Below are positions 1-5,160 of a stretch of 7,132 nt of DNA, piece by piece. Position 1 is the stretch's first letter, and each line of letters starts with the position of its first letter. Position numbers and translations under genes: made by a program. The stretch is from assembly GCA_016928495.1 (NCBI GenBank), contig JAFGKQ010000113.1:1-7132 (forward strand), in the 5' to 3' direction. The stretch comes from Candidatus Fermentibacterales bacterium. Its GTDB lineage: Bacteria > Fermentibacterota > Fermentibacteria > Fermentibacterales > JAFGKQ01. The notes below the pieces were generated by a model that saw nothing but the letters and a program-made list of their open reading frames with translations, ran no database searches and was not told the DNA's origin.

Positions 1-1010
1 ATCAGAACTACAGCGGCTATCCGTTCGTCGACGGCGCGACGATGATCGACTCCATGGAGACCGGCCTTATGCCCGGCTGGGACATCACGCACATGAGCGA
101 GCACTGGGGCATCGTGCCATCACCCTTCCCGTGGCCACCCATCAGCGAGTCCGCATTTTCAGGGGCCTGGCGCACCGGGGAGCACGGCGTGGTCAACTGG
201 TCGGGCCACGGTTGGCCGGATGGAGCCTACAGAACCGTCTGGGCCTGGGACGACGGGGACGGGGTGCCCGAGTCCGGAAACGGCGAGCTCCAGAGCTACA
301 GCTTCATCCACGTTTCCACGACCAGCCTCGAGGATGACCACCCGTCGGTCCTGTTCGCCGTGTCCTGCGACGTGGGCTATCCGGAGCCCAATCAGTACGG
401 GAACTGCGGGCTGGACCTTCTGACGGAGCCCGGCTGGGGATCATGCGTCGCCGTTCTCAGCGCATCCAGGCCTGCCGCGGTGTCGGGAGACTGGAAGAGC
501 GACGGAGGAGGGACGGAGCAGATCTGCTACGACTTCAACCGCTATCTGATAGTCGAGAGGGCACGGGTCGGGGAAGCCCTGCATCAGGGCAAGTACGACG
601 CGACGACCAACTACGGCTGGCCGCTCGTCTACGAGTACATGAACCTCTACAACTACAACCTCTACGGGGACCCGTCGCTCGAGCTCGAGGGCGTCTCTAC
701 CGGTATCGAGGGTGGCCAGCCCTGTCCCGGCGCTGCTCCGGCGCTCTCGCTTCCCTGCCCCAACCCCTTTGCCCAGGCCACGTCGCTGGTGCTGTCGCTG
801 TCGACCGAGGCCGTGGTTCAGGCCTCGGTCCTCGACCTGTCGGGCAGGCTCGTTGCGTCAATGTCTCCGGGGAGCTGCCCCGCGGGGGAGACGGCCCTGT
901 GCTGGGATGGAAGGACTGACGACGGTCTACCACTCGATCGAGGCATGTACTTCGTGGTCGTGACCGCAGGCGATCAGCGACTGATCAGGAAGCTGGTGCT
1001 CTTGAGGTAG
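1..1010 (+). CDS. C25-family (gingipain-like) secreted cysteine protease, C-terminal part with FlgD-like/type IX sorting domain; 5' truncated by window edge
   Basis: Role: a probable extracytoplasmic cysteine endopeptidase, exported and processed at the cell surface. The frame is open to base 3 with plausible coding (QNYSGYPFVDGAT) before the first ATG at 42, so the gene begins upstream and ATG 42 is not the real start. Numbering from that ATG, the catalytic His sits in VVNWSGHGW (His56, bases 207-209) and the catalytic Cys in VLFAVSCDVG (Cys109, bases 366-368), the His-then-Cys order of peptidase family C25. A YNLYGDPSLEL segment (about 205-215) matches the conserved end of the C25 catalytic domain. 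Residues about 235-322 form an Ig-like sorting domain: LPCPNPF opening, LDLSGRLV, WDGRTDDG, GMYFVVV, and a basic end RKLVLLR. This is the FlgD-like/T9SS type A pattern. It ends in TAG. Substrate and the N-terminal domains are not visible. Family call confident; secretion route inferred. Confidence 0.85.
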   Translation, partial: QNYSGYPFVDGATMIDSMETGLMPGWDITHMSEHWGIVPSPFPWPPISESAFSGAWRTGEHGVVNWSGHGWPDGAYRTVWAWDDGDGVPESGNGELQSYSFIHVSTTSLEDDHPSVLFAVSCDVGYPEPNQYGNCGLDLLTEPGWGSCVAVLSASRPAAVSGDWKSDGGGTEQICYDFNRYLIVERARVGEALHQGKYDATTNYGWPLVYEYMNLYNYNLYGDPSLELEGVSTGIEGGQPCPGAAPALSLPCPNPFAQATSLVLSLSTEAVVQASVLDLSGRLVASMSPGSCPAGETALCWDGRTDDGLPLDRGMYFVVVTAGDQRLIRKLVLLR

Positions 1011-1058
1011 CCGCGGGAACCTTCTCAGGATCTGGATCTGCGGAAGGGAATGGTCAGC

Positions 1059-1087
1059 TTGTTTACCGGTTCTACTTGCCCGTTAAT
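1059..1087 (+). promoter_or_regulatory. weak sigma70-like promoter candidate upstream of the phosphatase gene
   Basis: The gap after the protease is richer in A/T than its surroundings. It contains TTGTTT (1059-1064) and, 17 bases on, GTTAAT (1082-1087), which could be read as -35 and -10 boxes. The -10 match lacks the important A at its second position, so this is only a candidate. The gap as a whole (1011-1138) shows no other convincing signal, and the promoter consensus of this lineage is unknown. Confidence 0.2.
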
Positions 1088-1093
1088 CGGCGA

Positions 1094-1109
1094 GTTTCTT
1101 AAGTTTCTT
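1094..1109 (+). repeat. short tandem direct repeat GTTTCTT-AA-GTTTCTT
   Basis: Two identical 7-base units (1094-1100 and 1103-1109) with a 9-base period lie between the candidate promoter and the phosphatase start. Such an arrangement could be a regulator half-site pair, an initially transcribed leader element, or chance. No regulator gene is adjacent to help decide. Confidence 0.3.
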
Positions 1110-1128
1110 CAACTACGTCCCCGAATGT

Positions 1129-1133
1129 GAAGG
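1129..1133 (+). promoter_or_regulatory. SD-like GAAGG that favours the ATG start at 1139
   Basis: GAAGG lies 5 bases before ATG 1139. The alternative in-frame GTG at 1127 has no SD-like sequence in front of it (AACTACGTCCCCGAAT). This supports the shorter protein by four residues. The signal is modest, so GTG 1127 remains possible. Confidence 0.45.
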
Positions 1134-1138
1134 CCGGG

Positions 1139-3637
1139 ATGAGACAGAGCCTCTTCGTTGCGCTTTGCGTGATAGTCTCGGTGGTCGTCCTGCTGAACCT
1201 CTCCTGGGAGGTCGGCAAGGCCTGGACCTTCGCCAACATGGGCGACATGTGGAGTCTCATCTGGCTTACCGAGGAACCGGAGGCGGCCTTTGCCGAGGTC
1301 GACCTGCAAGACTTCCCGGCGCCGCCCTACCCCGCTGCCGGGGACACGCTGATAGAAGTAGCCGGGCTTCCCGCGACGGTGGACAACTACTTCAGCATCT
1401 TCACGCCGCGCACGGAGCCGGGCCTCGAGGTCCCGATAAGATTCAGGAGCGGCGGGGAGGTCTTCGAGACCGTCATCGTCACCAGGTCCATCCCCTTCGA
1501 GAACGGGCTGCAGATACTGATCCTGACCGCGCTTCGAATCCCCATCGCCCTGGCTCTGCTGTTCATCGCCATATACGGCGCCGTGAGGCGCCCCGGCTCG
1601 ATCCCGGTGCGGTACCTGTCGCTGTTCTGCCTGGCGATCGGAGCCCAGGTCGGGGGAGGCATCGCTCTGGCCCCCAGCTACGCCATGTTCCAGCTTCCGT
1701 ACTTCATCACGTGGAGCGTCGCGTTCCTCGCCTCGGCGCAGCCTGCCGCCTGGCTGGCTCTCAACCTCCACTTCCCGGTCGAGCACAGCATCGTGAACCG
1801 CAGGCGGAAGCTCGTAGGAACGGTCCTGCTGGCGATTCCCGTGCTGCACTTCACTGCCGACAGGCTGTTCTTCGATAGCCGCATCAGCCCGCTCAGCGCC
1901 CCGGTCAGCATCGTTCTGATCAGTCTGGGCTTCCTCGTCCTCGTCCGCAATCACCACAAGGCTGGCTCCTTCCTCGAGGAGAGGCAGACCAGGCTGATGC
2001 TGCTTGGGGTGACCCCGTCCATGGTGATCGGCCTGGGCCTCACTCTGTGCGTTTCGATAGCTACCGACTGGTTCGTGTCCATAGCGTTCATTACGCGCAT
2101 GTACATGTTCATCCTTCTCTTCTTCGCATATCTCCTCGTTCCTCTCTGCATAGGTCAGGCCATCAGGCGCTACCGGCTTCTCGAGCTGGAGGCCAGGCTG
2201 CGGCGCGGCACCAGGTTCTTCGTGGTGAACCTGCTGCTGATCGGGGTGATGCTGGGCTCCATCTACGTGATCGCCCACTTCGTCCTGGACAGCCTGGGAG
2301 TCCAGAGCCGGACGCCGACCCTCGTGGTCGGCCTGGTGATGGCTCTGGGGTTCGTACCGGGACAGAGGAAGCTCAGAAGAGCACTCGAGAGCCGGTTCTA
2401 CCCGGAGAAGGCCAGGCTCAGGGAGCTCCTTCGGGACTTCCTGCGGACCAGCCTGGCGACCGCAGACTCCGGCAGCTTCTGGGAGCAGCTCGAGCAGAAG
2501 CTGGAGGACGGTCTGGGCACCGAGCGCATACTGCCGGTCCTCAGGCGCCCGGGGTGCGACCAGCTCATGGTCGAGGGAATCGACCAAGCGCCTTTCCGCG
2601 AAGGTGACGAGCTGGTCAGCAGGCTCCGGACCGGCGGGCACCCCATGCTGGTCGACGAGTTGCTGGCAAGCGGCAAGGTCGAAGTGACGGGGGATCAGCG
2701 AGACTGGCTCACTAGCAGCGGAAGCGCGATCCTGCTGCCGCTCCGGACATCATCGGGTCTCGAGGGCTTCCTCGCTCTGGGCAGGAAGACCAGCGAGGAG
2801 GACTACTCCGCCGAGGAGCTCGAGCTCCTGCAGTCGCTGTCATCGCAGGTTGCGCTGGTGACCGAGAACCTGGAGCTGCTGGAGGAGAAGATCCAGAAGG
2901 AGAGGCTCGACCAGCAGCTCGAGGTTGCCAGGTCGATCCAGGAGAGGCTCCTGCCTGACCATTCGCCCAGGACCCCCGGTCTCAGGGTCGAAGCGCTTAT
3001 CCGCTTCTGCCTGGAGGTGGCGGGTGACTACTACGACGTGCTCACTCTCGAGGACGGCAGGACGGTGGTGGCCATCGGCGATGTGTCGGGCAAGGGGGTC
3101 GGCCCCGCCCTTCTCATGGCCAATCTCCAGGCGTCCCTTCGGACGACCCAGGAGATCGGCGTGGAGCTGGCGGAGTCGGTGGCCAGGATCAACAGGCTGG
3201 TCTACGAGAACACGCCGACAGACATGTTCATCACTTTCTTCGTGATGGTGTTCGATCCGGTCAACCGCACCGTCAGGTACGTCAATGCGGGCCACGATTG
3301 GCCGATGCTGTTCCACGCTGACGGCAGGATGGAGCAGCTGTCGACTGGAGGCATGGTCCTGGGAGTGGTGGGCGACGAGACCTATTCCGCCGGTGAGGCT
3401 GCCTTCGGCGATGGGGACACGCTGATCCTCTACACCGACGGGGTTACCGAGGCCATGGACCAGGAGGAGAAGGAGTTCGGTCTGGGGCGGCTCGCGGAGG
3501 TGGTGAGGGAGTGCTCCGACAGGCCTCCGAGCGAGTTACTGGAGGAGATCGAGAGAAGGGTGATCCTCTTTCACGGTGGAGACGATCTCTACGACGACTT
3601 CACCATCATCGCCATCAGGCCGGAGGAGGACCGATGA
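1139..3637 (+). CDS. membrane-bound PP2C/SpoIIE (RsbU-type) serine/threonine phosphatase with PDZ-like sensor segment and GAF-like region
   Basis: Role: a metal-dependent protein phosphatase, by family likely to dephosphorylate an anti-sigma-factor antagonist or similar switch protein in response to an envelope or cytoplasmic signal. Numbering from ATG 1139 (832 aa): a first membrane helix at about 4-20; an extracytoplasmic stretch to about 120 with a PDZ-like core (AGDTLIEVAGLPATVDNYF); then roughly eight or nine hydrophobic helices to about 406. A GAF-like region spans about 425-575 (AILLPLRTSSGLEGFLALG), followed by a charged helical linker to about 604 (KERLDQQLEVARSIQERLLP). The SpoIIE domain fills about 615-830. 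Metal-binding acids are visible: Asp630 in AGDYYDV, Asp648 in GDVSGKG, Asp767 in YTDGVTEA and Asp819/820 in DDFTIIAI, with the NAGHDWP motif between them. The usual GGDYYD is AGDYYD here. The stop overlaps the next gene's ATG, so the two are probably translated together. No kinase, anti-sigma factor or STAS partner is in the window. Confidence 0.88.
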   Translation: MRQSLFVALCVIVSVVVLLNLSWEVGKAWTFANMGDMWSLIWLTEEPEAAFAEVDLQDFPAPPYPAAGDTLIEVAGLPATVDNYFSIFTPRTEPGLEVPIRFRSGGEVFETVIVTRSIPFENGLQILILTALRIPIALALLFIAIYGAVRRPGSIPVRYLSLFCLAIGAQVGGGIALAPSYAMFQLPYFITWSVAFLASAQPAAWLALNLHFPVEHSIVNRRRKLVGTVLLAIPVLHFTADRLFFDSRISPLSAPVSIVLISLGFLVLVRNHHKAGSFLEERQTRLMLLGVTPSMVIGLGLTLCVSIATDWFVSIAFITRMYMFILLFFAYLLVPLCIGQAIRRYRLLELEARLRRGTRFFVVNLLLIGVMLGSIYVIAHFVLDSLGVQSRTPTLVVGLVMALGFVPGQRKLRRALESRFYPEKARLRELLRDFLRTSLATADSGSFWEQLEQKLEDGLGTERILPVLRRPGCDQLMVEGIDQAPFREGDELVSRLRTGGHPMLVDELLASGKVEVTGDQRDWLTSSGSAILLPLRTSSGLEGFLALGRKTSEEDYSAEELELLQSLSSQVALVTENLELLEEKIQKERLDQQLEVARSIQERLLPDHSPRTPGLRVEALIRFCLEVAGDYYDVLTLEDGRTVVAIGDVSGKGVGPALLMANLQASLRTTQEIGVELAESVARINRLVYENTPTDMFITFFVMVFDPVNRTVRYVNAGHDWPMLFHADGRMEQLSTGGMVLGVVGDETYSAGEAAFGDGDTLILYTDGVTEAMDQEEKEFGLGRLAEVVRECSDRPPSELLEEIERRVILFHGGDDLYDDFTIIAIRPEEDR
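3622..3629 (+). promoter_or_regulatory. strong ribosome binding site GGAGGAGG for the beta-barrel gene
   Basis: GGAGGAGG sits 4 bases before ATG 3634, inside the last codons of the phosphatase gene (Glu-Glu-Asp-Arg end). With the ATGA stop/start overlap at 3634-3637 it fixes the start of the downstream gene and suggests translational coupling. Confidence 0.75.
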
Positions 3638-4383
3638 GATCGACCGGAGCAGTGATCCTGACGATCGGGATGCTGACGATGCCTTCCCCTCGCGCTTCAT
3701 CGGGGGCCGAGTGGTTCCTGGACCTCGAGTCGGGTGGGGCTTTCCCGGGCTACAACGATGTCAGGGTGCCGGGCGAGACCGGCACGGACATTTCTGTCAC
3801 CGGTGATCTCGAAACGGATGCAGCCGTCTTCTTCAGGGCCAGAGGCGGCGTAACTGTGGGGGATAGGCACACCCTGAGCGCTCTTGTTGCCCCGTTGACC
3901 CTGGAAGCCTCTGGATCCGTGGGATTCCCGGTGCTCTTCGGGGACGTGGAGTTCGACGCCGCGACCCCTCTGGAGGCGACCTACCGCTTCGACTCCTATC
4001 GCATCAGCTACAGCTACCGCTTCATCGACAACGGCAGCTTGCGGCTCGATGCGGGCCTGACCGCCAAGATCCGCGACGCGGAGATCCGGCTGGAGGGTGG
4101 GGGCCAGACCTCGAGCACAGCCAACACGGGCTTCGTTCCGCTCATACGCTTCGCGCTGGCATGGCGAGTCGGCCCCTCTGTCGAAGTGCTTCTCGACGGG
4201 GACGCGCTTGTGGGGCCCCAGGGCAGGGCGGAGGACGTCTTCGCCGGCGTGGGTGTGGGCCTGTGTCCCCGCCTGGTTCTCAGGGCAGGCTACAGGCTGC
4301 TCGAAGGGGGCGCGGACGTGGAGCAGGTCTACAACTTCACCATGGTCAACTACGCTGCGGTGGGGATCACGGCGATGCTGTAG
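3634..4383 (+). CDS. exported outer-membrane beta-barrel-like protein, function unknown
   Basis: I do not recognise a named family. The 249-residue product starts with a short signal peptide: Arg2, a hydrophobic stretch at about 5-16 (GAVILTIGMLTM), then a polar segment with a plausible cleavage after Ala25 (SGA|EW). The rest has no hydrophobic helix but many alternating amphipathic strands ending at turns, for example TYRFDSYRISYSYRF, LRLDAGLTAKIRDAEIRL, VPLIRFALAWRV, SVEVLLDGDALV and LVLRAGYRLLEGG. This is the look of a small 8- to 10-strand outer-membrane barrel. The last strand (VNYAAVGITAML) ends in Leu rather than the classical aromatic residue. The frame could extend upstream to 3511, but that part is inside the phosphatase gene and lacks a signal peptide; the SD at 3622-3629 and the ATGA overlap select ATG 3634. 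Its 3' end overlaps the convergent activator gene by 17 bp. Being coupled to a signalling phosphatase suggests a linked envelope function, which is inference. Confidence 0.72.
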   Translation: MRSTGAVILTIGMLTMPSPRASSGAEWFLDLESGGAFPGYNDVRVPGETGTDISVTGDLETDAAVFFRARGGVTVGDRHTLSALVAPLTLEASGSVGFPVLFGDVEFDAATPLEATYRFDSYRISYSYRFIDNGSLRLDAGLTAKIRDAEIRLEGGGQTSSTANTGFVPLIRFALAWRVGPSVEVLLDGDALVGPQGRAEDVFAGVGVGLCPRLVLRAGYRLLEGGADVEQVYNFTMVNYAAVGITAML

Positions 4384-5158
4384 TGCTGCCTCTTGCCGCT
4401 TCTGCGGCGATTATGGCAGCGCCCAGTGCTCCCGTGATCTGAGGATCGTAGGGGATGGAGACCTCGAGACCCGTCTCCTCTCCGAGAGCCGCGGCAACGG
4501 CCTCGGTCCTGGCCACCCCTCCGGTGAACACCAGTCGGGGCCTGATCTGCGCTCGCCCCGCCATCGAGATCGTTCTCCTCGCTATTGCCCGGAATACCCC
4601 GTTGAGGATCGTCGGGACCGGCGTGCCTCCCTGAAGGAGGCCTACAAGCTCGCTCTCCGCGAACACTGCGCACATGGACGAGATGTCGACGCTTCCTTGG
4701 TGCCCCCTGACCATGTCGTTCAGGCTCGGCAAGTCGGTACCGACGGTGTGTGCGACCATCTCTACGAACCGTCCGGTTCCGGCGGCGCAGCGATCGTTCA
4801 TGACGAAGTCGACCACTCGGCCCGAGTCGTCGAGGATGATCAGCTTGGAATCCTGACCCCCGATGTCCACAACTGTCCTCGCATCGGGGAACAGGTAGAG
4901 GACACCCCTTCCGTGGCACATTATCTCGGAGACGGCCCTGTCGGACTCCGCGAAGTAGTTCCGTCCATAGCCCGTGGAGACCGTGGCGGCGAGTTCGCTC
5001 CTCCGGATGCCTGCAGCGTCCAAGACCCTGTGGAACAGGCCTCTTGCCGACTCCCTGGGCGAGGTGCCGCTGTCGGCCACTGCCGATTCCACGACCTGCG
5101 CGCCGTCGAACAGCACGACCTCCGTGGACCTTGCACCGATGTCCACTCCGCAGTACAT
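4367..5158 (-). CDS. ASKHA-family activator ATPase (HgdC/BcrAD/YjiL type) for the adjacent iron-sulfur enzyme
   Basis: Role: a homodimeric [4Fe-4S] activator of the BadF/BadG/BcrA/BcrD family. Members couple ATP hydrolysis to single low-potential electron transfer into a 2-hydroxyacyl-CoA dehydratase, benzoyl-CoA reductase or double-cubane partner. The 263 residues show the whole family pattern: phosphate-1 loop GVDIGARSTEVVL (4-16), STGYGR (61-66), CHGRGVLYLFP (81-91), phosphate-2 loop DIGGQDSK (98-105), NDRCAAGTGRF (121-131), SMCAVFAESE (161-170) and the adenosine loop FTGGVA (211-216). Cys124 and Cys163 correspond to the two cysteines per monomer that hold the bridging cluster. Length is normal for a stand-alone activator (about 255-270 aa). 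It starts at ATG 5158, 2 bases after the stop of the upstream partner gene, so the pair form an operon; only a poor SD-like GGAA lies upstream, suggesting coupled translation. It ends with TGA at 4367-4369 and overlaps the convergent beta-barrel gene. Confidence 0.9.
   Translation of the reverse strand: MYCGVDIGARSTEVVLFDGAQVVESAVADSGTSPRESARGLFHRVLDAAGIRRSELAATVSTGYGRNYFAESDRAVSEIMCHGRGVLYLFPDARTVVDIGGQDSKLIILDDSGRVVDFVMNDRCAAGTGRFVEMVAHTVGTDLPSLNDMVRGHQGSVDISSMCAVFAESELVGLLQGGTPVPTILNGVFRAIARRTISMAGRAQIRPRLVFTGGVARTEAVAAALGEETGLEVSIPYDPQITGALGAAIIAAEAARGSTTASP
4385..4420. terminator. two-tier inverted repeat at the convergent gene junction, possible U-tail-less terminator
   Basis: One base after the beta-barrel stop, GCTGCC (4385-4390) pairs exactly with GGCAGC (4415-4420). 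Nested inside, GCCGC (4395-4399) pairs with GCGGC (4404-4408) over the loop TTCT. No T-run follows on either strand, so a classical intrinsic terminator is not shown. The repeat also lies inside codons 247-258 of the activator gene, where Ala-rich coding could create such symmetry by chance. Confidence 0.3.
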
Positions 5159-5160
5159 GT

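Noticed and set aside
42-44. ATG at 42 as the true protease start
   Set aside because: Family-like coding continues upstream to the window edge, there is no SD or signal peptide, and the catalytic domain would lack most of its N-terminal part.
1020-1047. CCTTC/GAAGG inverted repeat after the protease stop as a terminator
   Set aside because: The stem is only 5 bp with an 18-base loop and no T-run follows, so it does not meet the usual form.
1109-2641. A 510-codon open frame on the minus strand opposite the phosphatase gene
   Set aside because: It mirrors a strongly supported coding frame, its product is a low-complexity mix of Glu, Asp, Arg, His, Pro and Gln without a recognisable domain, and long antisense frames are expected in GC-rich genes.
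3511-3633. Upstream extension of the barrel gene in the same frame
   Set aside because: It lies inside the conserved phosphatase C-terminus and encodes an Arg/His-rich stretch that would bury the signal peptide; the SD and ATGA overlap support ATG 3634.
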